64,000 bases of DNA from NCBI GenBank assembly GCA_020848835.1, contig JADLHJ010000028.1:44408-108407 (forward strand), written 5' to 3'. Origin of the DNA: Candidatus Hydrogenedentota bacterium (GTDB lineage Bacteria; Hydrogenedentota; Hydrogenedentia; Hydrogenedentales; SLHB01). The notes beneath the pieces were generated by a model, which saw only the letters and a list, made by a program, of their open reading frames with translations, searched no databases and was not told the origin of the DNA. Within the stretch, counting starts at the first letter, position 1. Each line of letters starts with the position of its first letter. Below are positions 54,147-63,461 of the stretch, in pieces. A program made the translations under genes and the position numbers.

Positions 54147-55489
54147 TCGTACCGCGAACACGGTTGCTTTTCTGGACGGCCGCGATCGGTTTGCCTTTCG
54201 CGTTCATCGCGGTTATCGAGCCTGCCGCCTTGGGCTTCGCGTTCGTGGCGATAGCAGGCCTTGCCGTGGTCACGTTGATCGACGCCGCGATGTCCTACGG
54301 TCGCCTGCGCGGGATTGCGTTCGAGTTGCCTGAAATTGTACGTCTTACCAAAGACCGCGAAGGCGAAGTGCCTATCACGATCCACAACGAATCTGCGCGT
54401 GAGCACGAGTTGCGCGTGGGTCTCGCATTTCCGCGCGAGATTCTCACCGAACGGCCCGATGTCTTGACGATGGCGCCTGCGGGCGCCGTTGCCGCGCGGG
54501 TATCGTGGCCCATCACACCGGTGCGCCGCGGCAATTACCCGCTTGATCGTGTCTATGTGGAGGGCACGTCGCCACTGGGATTTTGGAGTGTGCGCGGATC
54601 GCGCCCTGTGCGGGCGGAGTTGCGCGTGTATCCAAACCTGCTAAGCGAACGACGCAGGCTCGCGGCAATATTCCTGAACCGGGGCAGCTTTGGCATGCAC
54701 GCGCAACGGCAGGTTGGACAGGGCCGCGAGTTCGAAAAGTTGCGCGAGTACATTCCCGGCGACAGTTTTGAAGATGTGCATTGGAAGGCCACTGCCAAGC
54801 GCGGCAAGCCGATCACGAAGATGTATCAAATCGAGCGCACACAAGAAGTGTACGTCATCATCGACACTTCGCGCTTGAGCGCGCGCACAGTGCGCATGGA
54901 GACGAACGGCGTCGAGGGCGATGTAAGCTACCTCGAACGCTTCATCACGGCATCGCTGATACTCGGCATGGTCGCGGAACGCCAAGGCGACCTGTTTGGG
55001 TTGGTTACCTTCGGCGACAAAATCCACAGCTTCGTGCGCGCGAAGACCGGTCGCGCGCATTTCGACACCTGTCGCGACGCGCTGTATACGCTCGAACCGC
55101 AAGTAGTAAATCCTGACTTCGACGAGTTGTTCACGTTTCTGCGTTTGCGCCTGCGGCGACGTGCATTGCTGTTGTTCCTTACCAATCTCGACGATACCGT
55201 GCTGAAAGAGAGCTTCGTGAAGAACATCGAGATGGTGCGCCGGCAGCACTTGTGTCTTGTGGGCATGATGACGCCTCCACGCGTGCGCCCCTTGTTTACC
55301 GATCCGCAGGTGGAAACGTCGAGCGACGTTTATCAACACCTCGCCGGACATTTAATGTGGCACGATCTTCGCGAGGTGGACCGCGTGCTGCAGCGCATGG
55401 GTGTGGGCTTCTTTCTGCTGGACAACGAACGCATGTGCGCGGAAATTGTGACGCAATACACGAACGTAAAGCAGCGGCAACTGATTTAA
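54143..55489 (+). CDS. DUF58 domain protein (vWA-like)
   Basis: 448 aa; two N-terminal membrane helices (LFWTAAIGLPFAFIAVI; LGFAFVAIAGLAVVTLI), a beta-rich middle, then the DUF58 signature REFEKLREYIPGDSFEDVHWKATAKRGKP (about 194-222). The vWA-like metal site IIDTSRLSA differs from the DxSxS motif, so MIDAS function may be reduced. It overlaps moxR by 4 nt. DUF58 proteins are the common partner of MoxR ATPases at the membrane. Confidence 0.92.
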   Translation: MIVPRTRLLFWTAAIGLPFAFIAVIEPAALGFAFVAIAGLAVVTLIDAAMSYGRLRGIAFELPEIVRLTKDREGEVPITIHNESAREHELRVGLAFPREILTERPDVLTMAPAGAVAARVSWPITPVRRGNYPLDRVYVEGTSPLGFWSVRGSRPVRAELRVYPNLLSERRRLAAIFLNRGSFGMHAQRQVGQGREFEKLREYIPGDSFEDVHWKATAKRGKPITKMYQIERTQEVYVIIDTSRLSARTVRMETNGVEGDVSYLERFITASLILGMVAERQGDLFGLVTFGDKIHSFVRAKTGRAHFDTCRDALYTLEPQVVNPDFDELFTFLRLRLRRRALLLFLTNLDDTVLKESFVKNIEMVRRQHLCLVGMMTPPRVRPLFTDPQVETSSDVYQHLAGHLMWHDLREVDRVLQRMGVGFFLLDNERMCAEIVTQYTNVKQRQLI

Positions 55490-55490
55490 G

Positions 55491-56495
55491 ATGATCATCG
55501 ATCTCCAACGATTCATCCGCGAAGAGCGATCGTATTGGACCGAACTTGAGAACGTGCTCAAGAAGTTCGAAGACGATTCGACCTATGAACCTGACTTGAC
55601 CTCGGCGCGACGCCTTCATTACTTGTACGAACGCGCGTCCACTGATCTCGCCAAGATCAAGACCTTTGCCTCCGAACCAGATTTGACGCGCTACCTGGAA
55701 AGCGTGGTAAGCCGCGCGTATGGCCACATCCACGAAGTGCGCGGGCGTCCGCACCGGTTTGCGCCGCTGTTCTGGCTCTTCGTCACGCTGCCGCGCACTT
55801 TCCGCCGGCACCGCTGGGCCTTTCGCGTGTCTACGGCGATCACGCTCGCGGGCATGCTGCTCGGCGGCGGCGCGCTTACATTCGATTCGAACGCGAAGAG
55901 CGTGCTGCTGCCTTACGCGCACCTGCAAATGGACCCAAGCGAACGCGTGCGCATTGAAGAGATGCCGCGGGAGTTCGATCCGCGCGCCGGCCAGAAGGCG
56001 ACCGGGACGAGCTTTTACATTACAAACAACGTGCGCGTTTCAATCTTTGCGATGGCCGCTGGGTTCTCGTGGGGCATCGGCACGATACTCATTCTTTTCA
56101 TGAACGGCGTGCTGCTTGGCGCGGTGACGATCGACTATCTGCTCGCGGGCGAGGGGGTGTTCCTTGTTGCGTGGCTGTTGCCGCACGGCGCATTCGAGAT
56201 ACCCGCGATTCTCATAGCGGGCCAGGCTGGGCTGCTGCTGGGCCGCGCGATGATTGGATGGGGCTCGCGCATCTCGCTGCGCGGACGCCTGCGCGAAGTG
56301 ACGCCCGACGTGGTCACCTTAATCTTCGGCGTCGCAATCATGCTCGTGTGGGCGGCGATCATTGAAGCGTGGTTTTCGCAATACCACGAACCGGTAATCG
56401 CGTATTGGGTGAAGATAGCCTTCGGTTGCGTGGAGCTTTTGCTGCTCCTGCTCTTCTTCACGCTCGCGGGCCGCCGCGCTGTGGCGGAGTCTTAG
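55491..56495 (+). CDS. SpoIIM/DUF95-family membrane protein
   Basis: 334 aa, starting 1 nt after the DUF58 stop. The first 100 residues are soluble and helical (YDLTSARRLHYLYERASTDLAK-like: PDLTSARRLHYLYERASTDL). From about 118 there are five to six membrane helices with SFYITNNVRVSIFAMAAGFSWGIGT, the SpoIIM hallmark, and GAFEIPAILIAGQAGLLLG. SpoIIM-like proteins occur with RDD and MoxR/DUF58 genes in many bacteria that do not sporulate. Last gene of the cluster; the stop overlaps the convergent gene by 4 nt. Confidence 0.9.
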   Translation: MIIDLQRFIREERSYWTELENVLKKFEDDSTYEPDLTSARRLHYLYERASTDLAKIKTFASEPDLTRYLESVVSRAYGHIHEVRGRPHRFAPLFWLFVTLPRTFRRHRWAFRVSTAITLAGMLLGGGALTFDSNAKSVLLPYAHLQMDPSERVRIEEMPREFDPRAGQKATGTSFYITNNVRVSIFAMAAGFSWGIGTILILFMNGVLLGAVTIDYLLAGEGVFLVAWLLPHGAFEIPAILIAGQAGLLLGRAMIGWGSRISLRGRLREVTPDVVTLIFGVAIMLVWAAIIEAWFSQYHEPVIAYWVKIAFGCVELLLLLLFFTLAGRRAVAES

Positions 56496-57415
56496 TTTAT
56501 CTTGTTTGCGGCCTCGACTGCGGGGCGCCAAAACTCCACCGATTCTTTCAGATCCGAAACCACGGTGTAATCGGAAGGCCAGCGTTCGCGGTGGCTGATT
56601 TCCAGTAGCAGCGTGCAGTTTTCGATACCGGATTCGCGCATGGTCGCGAGAATTTCCTGGGGCACGATTTTTCCCTGCTCGTTATACTTCGCGGTGAAGG
56701 GATAGTGGCCGCCCTTGTCGCGCAGGCTTTGCTTGATATGGATGCAGGGCGACTCTGTGCCGAAGGCGCGAATCCACGCGTGCGGGTCCGTGTCGCGGGG
56801 ATCGGTCGATTGCAGGTCGCCATGATCGACGTCGAGGCACGCGCGCATCGGGATCGCGAAATTTTTTTCGCAGCGGCGCAGGATGTCCTCAGTAGCCGGA
56901 ATAGTTTCCGCCACTTCGCGCGGGATGGACATCGGCTCGAACAATAAATACTTTAGACCGATTTGCGCGCCGTATTCCGACAACTCGCGCCACGCATCGA
57001 CCGCCTGATTGATCCGTTTCTCGCGCGTGGCCGCGTCTGCATTATCGCGCACACTCATGATGCCGAAGTGGCTCCCAGCGCCGTCCGCGCCCAAGTCACG
57101 CGACACGCGGAAGAACTTCTTGAACCACGTGACCCACACCCGCTGCACGTCCAGATTCGGGTGCATTAGATGATTCACCCGGGTGAATTGAGACGTAAAT
57201 GTCGTCTGTACACGGACGCCTTTTTTCTCGCACAGCCCGCGAATCGTGTCCACCTCCCGGGCGACGATGTCTTCGGGGAGGAAGGGGTTTAGCAAGTCCG
57301 CTGTAAACTGCACGGTATCCAGCCCCAATTCGTCAGCAACGATCCCCACCCAGTCGTCTGGTTCGGGAAAGCGGTTAATCGCAAATCCGGTATTGATGCC
57401 GAGAGATACCTTCAT
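56492..57415 (-). CDS. Sugar phosphate isomerase/epimerase (AP endonuclease 2 TIM barrel)
   Basis: 307 aa TIM-barrel protein of the xylose isomerase-like family. Metal-binding candidates are His in GSHFGIMS, Glu in LFEPMSI, Asp/His in CLDVDHGDL, His in CIHIKQSL and Glu in LLLEISHRE, all at the strand ends as expected. The start MKVSLGINTGFAINRFPEP and the strand DTVQFTADLLNPF are typical. These proteins epimerise or isomerise keto-sugars; substrate not identified. No transporter or kinase adjacent. Confidence 0.87.
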   Translation of the reverse strand: MKVSLGINTGFAINRFPEPDDWVGIVADELGLDTVQFTADLLNPFLPEDIVAREVDTIRGLCEKKGVRVQTTFTSQFTRVNHLMHPNLDVQRVWVTWFKKFFRVSRDLGADGAGSHFGIMSVRDNADAATREKRINQAVDAWRELSEYGAQIGLKYLLFEPMSIPREVAETIPATEDILRRCEKNFAIPMRACLDVDHGDLQSTDPRDTDPHAWIRAFGTESPCIHIKQSLRDKGGHYPFTAKYNEQGKIVPQEILATMRESGIENCTLLLEISHRERWPSDYTVVSDLKESVEFWRPAVEAANKIN

Positions 57416-57925
57416 AACTTCACCTAGTTAGGGTACAACGCGCGGAAAGCGCCAGTTGTAGCATTCCTGCGTCACAGGGCGCAACGAGGATGGACGGTGA
57501 GCACGACATCCCCACGTATCCGGGTTGGGTTGAACCCGTAAGCACGTCTGCCAGCCTATAGCCCATCGCGTTGCACCTTCCGCTGAAAAGACTAGAACGC
57601 GGATTACACGGATTGTACGGAGAGACGCTGATGGGAAACGAGGGGATCGGATGCGAAGGTGCGATGGAAGATATGTGACGTGCGACGCGAATTAAGCCGT
57701 TAATGGTTGACTGTTCTGCTTGCGTCGCGACTTGAACATTGAATTCGCACGCGAAACGACCTCTGTTTGGTTGACTTATTTTTGAAAGAAAAGAAAATTG
57801 TGCTTTTCGCTCCAATTTCACGCGGAAAATTTGAGGCAAGCGTTGACACATTTTCCGAGCATATTCAGAATTCCTCACTTATGCTATTCTGTCAGCGTCG
57901 CTCGCGACGCGGGAGCACGTCTGCG
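57416..57925. other. Gene-free gap (510 bp)
   Basis: No credible gene. A small hairpin CGGGTT-gggttg-AACCCG lies near 57530, and a loosely repeat-like stretch with GGATTACACGGATT near 57600. A TTGACA at 57843-57848 followed 17 nt later by CAGAAT could be a promoter for the gene at 57926; -10 agreement is poor. Confidence 0.5.
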
Positions 57926-60265
57926 GTGTCAACTGATATCGAATTAGAATCCCCTGGTGTAGAGGAAGAAGTGCAGGAACATACCGGCTCGTCCGATGCC
58001 GAGCTGTTGAGTGCCGCCTCGCCGGTATATCCCCGTTGGCCCTTGGTGCTTGCGGGTTCCGTTGCCGCCTTGATTGCGTTCTGCAATTCGCTGCACGCGT
58101 TTAACGGGGGAATAGCCTTTGGCCCCTGGCAGGGCGTTTACCTAGACCTCGATTCCCCGTACCGGGCGCCACTGCTTTCCGTGTGGATTGCGCGCGCATT
58201 TGTTGCTATACCGTTTTTGGACCGGGCGACCTGCACGGTGCTGGCGTCCATGGTGGCGGGGGCACTTGCCTGTGGCGCCCTGGCAGTTACCGCCGCACAG
58301 GGACTGCGGGAACGGCTGTCCGCACCCGCTGTAGCACTTTGCGGCGCCACGGCGGGGGCCGTCCTTGCGTTGACACCATTGTGGACGCGCCTGTGCATTA
58401 CTGGCGCGCCCGCGCCGGTGACGTTACTGTTCGCGCTTGCGGGGATGTGCGTGCTGCACCACGCGCTGCACGCGACGGCCCCGCGCGCACTCGTATACGC
58501 GGCGATGCTATTTGGCCTTGCGACCGTGAACGATCCGTCGTTTGCGATCGTGTTTGTTGTTGGACTGCTGGCCGCGTTGGGTGATCTCGGTGAACGCGAG
58601 AAGGTCACGCGCATTGTGTCCAACATGGTAGTCGGCTATGGCGTAATTATCCCGATACCGTTGTTGCACGCTTTTTTTGCGGGCGAATCCCTTGCTGAAT
58701 TCTCGGCGCACGCGATGAACACAAGCTTTCCGGTCATCGGGGATGGCGTACCCCAGTTTGGGTTTGGGTTAGAGCTGCGGCCCCAGTTCGCGTGGGAAGT
58801 GCTCGGGGTTACGATCTTGGGAATGGGGGCCTTGTTCCGGCGGCACTTGCGCGGCGCCGCGGTGACCTGGGGCATCGTGTTTCTGGCGATGGGGCCCTTC
58901 TTACCTGCGCTCACGAACCAGCACAGTTCTCCATTCGAGCTGCGCGACAGCGGCGCCGCGGCCGCGATAGCGTATGCGGCTGTCAGCATCAGTGCCGCTT
59001 GGGGTCTCGCATGGATCGCGCAACTCATTTCGCGTTTAACGGCGCGTAAAGCGATTGCGACAGGGGTACTGCTTCTGATTTTGGGTTCGTTGGTGGCGCT
59101 TCAATTCCGCACGGGACTGCAACGCAGTGCAGTTTCGGCTGAAGCGACGGCGAGAGGCCTTTTCGCCGGTTGCCCGGAAGGCGCGACGCTAATTGTGGGC
59201 GATGCAAACATCACATCGTTGTTGCGGACATTTCAGATCGCGAAAGAGGAACGACGCGACGTGACGGTGATTCCCGTACACGCACTCGAACAGCCGGAGT
59301 TGCGCGAGCGCATGTACCGGAAGTTTGCGGGAAAGCCCCTCATTCCTACGGATTTCCCTCCGATGGAGGCGTGGAAACGCTGGCCTCTGGAACGGCCCAA
59401 CGAATTCAATACGTTGAACCTCCGATTGCGACTTGGCGGTGTGCAGGAGTCGGACTTTATTGAGCTGATGTTGTGGGAAATCATGCGGAACAATTTCAAT
59501 GAGCGCCCAGTATGTTTTGCGGGCATATCGACGCCGTGGCTCACGGCGCGCGCTGAAAACGTAGGTCTACTGCTTCAATACCCGCGCAATGTAAGAGGTC
59601 GCCCTGATATCGATCCTATTGCTGAAGTACAGGAACTGTCTGCGCACATGGATCCGGAGTGTGCGCAGACGATGCTCGCGCTGATACTTCCTATCGCGGA
59701 GGCCAGCCGCCGTCAAAACGACGTCGCGCAGTCCGAACGAATTGCGAACCTTGCGCGCGCATTGGACGCTACCGATGCGAATGCGTGGCTCGTGTCGGCA
59801 CGCGCGGCGGCGCGCGCAGGCAAAGGCAAGGAAGCGGAGCAATTTGCCGCGAACTACATTCCGCTCGCGGAATCGCAGCATGACCGCGACTTGTTCCTCG
59901 ATCTTATTAAAGAGGATTTGCGGCGAAACAGCATCGCGGCAGAATTTGCCTCCGCATCCATCGCACTGGATTCCGCGCCCGAGGCGCGGCAACGGCGTGC
60001 GGAACTGGCGACGGAACTCTGGAAACTGGACGAGATCGCCGTACTGTCGGACGTTTACAGCGCCGACGCGGAAGACTTCGAGGATCTTTTTGAGGGCGCG
60101 GCAGCGGAAGCGCAGCTTGGCCAGTTGGCGACCGCGCGCGACACACTTGGGCGCGCCGTGGAGATTGATAAAGTGCAGGCCTTTGCGCGCCTGCAAGTGG
60201 ATGGGCGCTTCTTTATGCTGTTCGATGCAGGGCCGGAGAACTTTAACGCCGACTTGAGCAGCTAG
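57926..60265 (+). CDS. Large membrane protein (DUF2723-like) with TPR-like tail
   Basis: 779 aa from a GTG at 57926, chosen over upstream starts because GGGAG lies 10 nt before it and the N-terminus then begins with a Glu-rich soluble tail. About eleven membrane helices run from 35 to 400. The loop DLDSPYRAPLLSVWIARAFVAIPF recalls DUF2723 / protein O-glycosyltransferase-like proteins, with an Asp in the first loop. After a short globular piece the last 240 residues are helical (TPR-like). Could be a membrane glycosyltransferase; assignment tentative. Confidence 0.55.
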   Translation: MSTDIELESPGVEEEVQEHTGSSDAELLSAASPVYPRWPLVLAGSVAALIAFCNSLHAFNGGIAFGPWQGVYLDLDSPYRAPLLSVWIARAFVAIPFLDRATCTVLASMVAGALACGALAVTAAQGLRERLSAPAVALCGATAGAVLALTPLWTRLCITGAPAPVTLLFALAGMCVLHHALHATAPRALVYAAMLFGLATVNDPSFAIVFVVGLLAALGDLGEREKVTRIVSNMVVGYGVIIPIPLLHAFFAGESLAEFSAHAMNTSFPVIGDGVPQFGFGLELRPQFAWEVLGVTILGMGALFRRHLRGAAVTWGIVFLAMGPFLPALTNQHSSPFELRDSGAAAAIAYAAVSISAAWGLAWIAQLISRLTARKAIATGVLLLILGSLVALQFRTGLQRSAVSAEATARGLFAGCPEGATLIVGDANITSLLRTFQIAKEERRDVTVIPVHALEQPELRERMYRKFAGKPLIPTDFPPMEAWKRWPLERPNEFNTLNLRLRLGGVQESDFIELMLWEIMRNNFNERPVCFAGISTPWLTARAENVGLLLQYPRNVRGRPDIDPIAEVQELSAHMDPECAQTMLALILPIAEASRRQNDVAQSERIANLARALDATDANAWLVSARAAARAGKGKEAEQFAANYIPLAESQHDRDLFLDLIKEDLRRNSIAAEFASASIALDSAPEARQRRAELATELWKLDEIAVLSDVYSADAEDFEDLFEGAAAEAQLGQLATARDTLGRAVEIDKVQAFARLQVDGRFFMLFDAGPENFNADLSS

Positions 60266-60274
60266 CAGGCGCCA

Positions 60275-60331
60275 GGCGCGGAGACCGATCGCTACCAATA
60301 CACACCGCTCGGCGCGGAGACCGGGCGCTAC
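60275..60331. repeat. Short direct repeat GGCGCGGAGACC...CGCTAC x2
   Basis: The units at 60275-60295 and 60311-60331 share 19 of 21 bases. They follow the stop of the membrane/TPR gene. Resembles REP-like fragments seen in such genomes; function unknown. Confidence 0.6.
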
Positions 60332-60440
60332 TAACCACGGGTTGTTGGCGGGTGTTTGGCCGACTGCCCCATTCCCGTTGTATGATGCTTGGCGCATGTA
60401 GTAGGCGGACGCAAGGCCACTTGATTTGGGGAAAGCGTAA

Positions 60441-62786
60441 ATGGGACTTTTCTATTGGTTTTGGGATGACATACTGGGCCTGAAGATTATCCTGCCGGTT
60501 TTCACCCTGGTGGGCATAAACGCGGCGGCGATGCCGGCAATTCTGATTGTCCTGATCAAGTTGGTTCTTTCACTCTTCATTTTGTATCTCATGCAGCTTG
60601 TCGTGCGAAAGGCGGTCAAGGTGCTTCGCCGCGGCGGTCTGCGCGGTGATGGGCTGGTCGATGCAGCAGACGTGCGGGCGCTGCAAAACGCGGCAGGTGG
60701 AAACGAGTTTCAACAAACGCTGATGGCCGCGCGCGACATAGATGCGACTATCGCGCCGCTGAAGAGGGCCAAAAACTACATCCGCATGGCGGAAATTTAT
60801 TCGACGATGAACCGCCACAAGGAAGCGGCAAAGTGGTTTCGCAAGGGGGGAGACCGCAAGCGTTGCGCGATGGAGATCGCGAAGACGGGCAACACATTGA
60901 AGGCCGCGAAGATGTTGATGAAGGAAGGCGACTACGGCAACGCCGCCAACTTCTTCGCGGAGAAGGGCAAGTTTGTCGAGGCGGCGAAGGCCTACGAGCG
61001 ATCCGGGCTTGCTGCGAAGGCGGCGGGCGTGTATGCGAAAGCGGGCAGTTACGGGCCCGCGATGGAAGCCTATAAAAATTACTTCACCAACCCCAAGGAC
61101 ACCGCTGAAGCGCAACTCGCCGCCGCGGACGAATGCGCAAAGGTTCTCGACACCGAGCCGGGAAAATCGAAGGTGTCCGCCGAACAGCGAAAAGAGTTGT
61201 TGCCATTGCTTGCTACACAATTTGAAACCGCGAAACGATACGACCACGCGGCGTCGCTTTACAAAGAAGTGGGCAATTTCGATCGCGCCGGCGAGGTGTA
61301 TCTGCTTGCAGGTAAACTCGAGGAAGCGGCGAACTGCAAACGTCAAGCGGGCAAAGAGAAAGAAGCAGCGCAGATTGCCGGACGCTTTCACCAGGCCAAG
61401 GGCAATTGGCGCGAGGCTGCGACTGCGTATGCGCAAGCGGGCGACTTTATCAATGCAGGCGAGATGTTCGCGCGGGCGAATGATGCCGTGCGCGCGGGCG
61501 AGTGTTTCGAGCGTGCCGGCGAGTTTTATCGCGCGGGCGTTGCGTATGCGCATGCCGCGCGCTACGAGCCGGCAATCAAAGTGTTGCAGCGTCTGCCGGA
61601 GAACCACGCGAACTTCGAGCAATCGCGCGCGCTGTTGGGACGGTGCTTCTACGAACTCCACGACTACGCGCACTGCGCCGCAGCACTTGAAAACCATTTG
61701 ATGGGCAAGCGTGTGGACACGAGTAACACCGAATACTTTTACATGTGGGCGCTGGCGCTGGAACAGCTTGGCAAGCTCGACGAATCGCGCGATATTCTGC
61801 TGAAGATCCGCACCGTAAATGTTGGATTCAAAGACGTCGCGACGCGCATCTCGAATATTGCTTCGCGCATTTCGATGGCGCAGCAAAGCGCGCCGAACAT
61901 TGTTGGGGCTGCGACGGTTTATACCCCGCAGCCGGGAAGCGGCGCGCCAGGTGCGGCGGCGGTGGCCACGCAGGTGATGCAGTCGGTCGAATCGAATTTG
62001 GGCGGGCGTTATGTGCTGGAGAAAGAACTTGGGCGCGGCGGCATGGGCGTAGTGTATCTCGCGAAGGACTCGCAGTTGGAACGTCCCGTTGCGCTGAAGT
62101 TCCTGGGCAATCTCGTGGACAGCTCTGAAGAGTTTCGGCAGCGCTTTGTGCGTGAGGCGCGGACCGCGGCGAAGATTTCGCACCCAAACATTATTGCTAT
62201 TTACGACATCAGCGCGAGTGTCGGCAAGGCGTATATCGCGATGGAGTACATCGACGGGCCAAGCCTGCACAAATATCTTTCGACGAAAGGCGGTTTGAAA
62301 CCGAAAGAAACCGTAAACGTGATGGTGCAGGCGTGCAGTGCGCTTGCGGCGATTCACGAGGCGGGAATCACGCACCGCGACATCAAGCCGGACAACATGC
62401 TCATCGCAAAAGGTGGGCTAATGAAGCTGACCGATTTTGGTCTTGCGAAGGCGGACGATTCCCGCATGACGCGTACGGGCGTGGTGATGGGTACGCCGAG
62501 TTATATGGCGCCGGAACAGGTGTTGGGCAAGGATGCAGACGCGCGCAGCGACATCTATTCGATGGGGCTGGTCATTTACGAATGCCTCACGGGTGAGACG
62601 GTGTTCATGGGATCCGACGTGCTGCAGCGGCAGTTGGAAGAATTGCCCGATCCGCCAAGCGCAAAGGTGCAGGGTGTCCCAGCGGAGCTCGATGCGGTGG
62701 TGATGAAATGCATCGCGAAGAAGCCGGACGAACGGTACCAGACCGTGCGCGAACTTATCGCGGCATTGCGCGCGGTGCCTGCATAA
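60441..62786 (+). CDS. TPR - Ser/Thr protein kinase fusion
   Basis: 781 aa. Membrane helices at about 10-56 (LKIILPVFTLVGINAAAMPA..., LVLSLFILYLMQLVV) precede a helical repeat region (about 100-470) of TPR/SNAP-like units such as AAKMLMKEGDYGNAANFFAEKG. A Pro/Gly/Ala linker then leads to a full Hanks-type kinase from about 521: GRGGMGVVYLAKD (P-loop), VALKFL (Lys), THRDIKPDN (about 643), DFGLAKADD (about 664) and MAPEQVLG. It should be an active kinase. Most bacterial TPR-kinases have the kinase first. Partner and substrate unknown. Confidence 0.9.
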   Translation: MGLFYWFWDDILGLKIILPVFTLVGINAAAMPAILIVLIKLVLSLFILYLMQLVVRKAVKVLRRGGLRGDGLVDAADVRALQNAAGGNEFQQTLMAARDIDATIAPLKRAKNYIRMAEIYSTMNRHKEAAKWFRKGGDRKRCAMEIAKTGNTLKAAKMLMKEGDYGNAANFFAEKGKFVEAAKAYERSGLAAKAAGVYAKAGSYGPAMEAYKNYFTNPKDTAEAQLAAADECAKVLDTEPGKSKVSAEQRKELLPLLATQFETAKRYDHAASLYKEVGNFDRAGEVYLLAGKLEEAANCKRQAGKEKEAAQIAGRFHQAKGNWREAATAYAQAGDFINAGEMFARANDAVRAGECFERAGEFYRAGVAYAHAARYEPAIKVLQRLPENHANFEQSRALLGRCFYELHDYAHCAAALENHLMGKRVDTSNTEYFYMWALALEQLGKLDESRDILLKIRTVNVGFKDVATRISNIASRISMAQQSAPNIVGAATVYTPQPGSGAPGAAAVATQVMQSVESNLGGRYVLEKELGRGGMGVVYLAKDSQLERPVALKFLGNLVDSSEEFRQRFVREARTAAKISHPNIIAIYDISASVGKAYIAMEYIDGPSLHKYLSTKGGLKPKETVNVMVQACSALAAIHEAGITHRDIKPDNMLIAKGGLMKLTDFGLAKADDSRMTRTGVVMGTPSYMAPEQVLGKDADARSDIYSMGLVIYECLTGETVFMGSDVLQRQLEELPDPPSAKVQGVPAELDAVVMKCIAKKPDERYQTVRELIAALRAVPA

Positions 62787-62850
62787 GCTTTTACGCGAGA
62801 CAGTGCGCATAGAACGCGTGTAGGCAAAACGAGAACTCGAACATGCAAAA

Positions 62851-62959
62851 GTAGCGCCTGCTTCGCCGAAGCTGGCGCATTTCGAAGCAACCGTCCGCGT
62901 TTGGTTCGTGAAAGGTCTTGTGCGCAGTTCCGCGCCGCGTTCGGCGAACGAGGCGCTAC
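62851..62959. repeat. Long inverted repeat with 20-bp arms
   Basis: Left arm GTAGCGCCTGCTTCGCCGAA (62851-62870) and right arm TTCGGCGAACGAGGCGCTAC (62940-62959) pair in 18 of 20 positions, with 69 bp between. It lies in the gap between the kinase and the MOSC gene; no ORF of value. REP/BIME-like. Confidence 0.75.
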
Positions 62960-63014
62960 CTGCACAAAGGCTGCGCTACCGATTCGCATATATAAGTTGG
63001 GGAGATTTCAGATT

Positions 63015-63461
63015 ATGTCTTCTATGCAAGGAAAAGTTGTCGCGATAGCTGTACGCACGGAGAAGAACGGGCCGATGCGCGAAATCGAGCGCGCGGATGT
63101 GGCACTCGGAGGGGGAATAGCGGGCGATCTCCCCGTGAGGGCCGAGCGCGGGATTACGCTCATCTCGCGCGAGCAGTGGGACGACGCGATGCGCGAGCTT
63201 GACGCGGACCTGCCGTGGCACACGCGCCGTGCGAACGTGCTTGTGGAAGGACTGCGGCTCTCGGATCTAGTTGGCTTGGTTGTTAAGCTTGGGGAAGTAG
63301 AGTTGCACATACATGGTGAGACAAAGCCGTGTGGTCTTATGGATAAACTTTACGATGGGCTGCAAACGGCCTTAAAGCCCGATATGCGTGGCGGCGTGCA
63401 TGGGCAGGTGATCTACGCTGGGAGTTTTGCCGTGGGAGATTCGGTTACGGTTGTGGATTGA
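63015..63461 (+). CDS. MOSC domain protein
   Basis: 148 aa from ATG 63015 (GGAG 10 nt upstream); a longer upstream frame is through the repeat region and is rejected. The MOSC signature is present: MQGKVVAIAVRTEKNGPM, ERGITLISREQWD and the conserved Cys in ETKPCGLMD. MOSC domains bind sulfur from a donor cysteine and occur in molybdenum cofactor enzymes. Its partner is not adjacent. Convergent 17-nt overlap with the next gene. Confidence 0.88.
   Translation: MSSMQGKVVAIAVRTEKNGPMREIERADVALGGGIAGDLPVRAERGITLISREQWDDAMRELDADLPWHTRRANVLVEGLRLSDLVGLVVKLGEVELHIHGETKPCGLMDKLYDGLQTALKPDMRGGVHGQVIYAGSFAVGDSVTVVD

Noticed and set aside
60570..62375. Long open frame (601 codons) on the minus strand
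   Set aside because: It mirrors the TPR-kinase gene; the protein is Arg/His-rich without any domain, a common shadow in high-GC genes.
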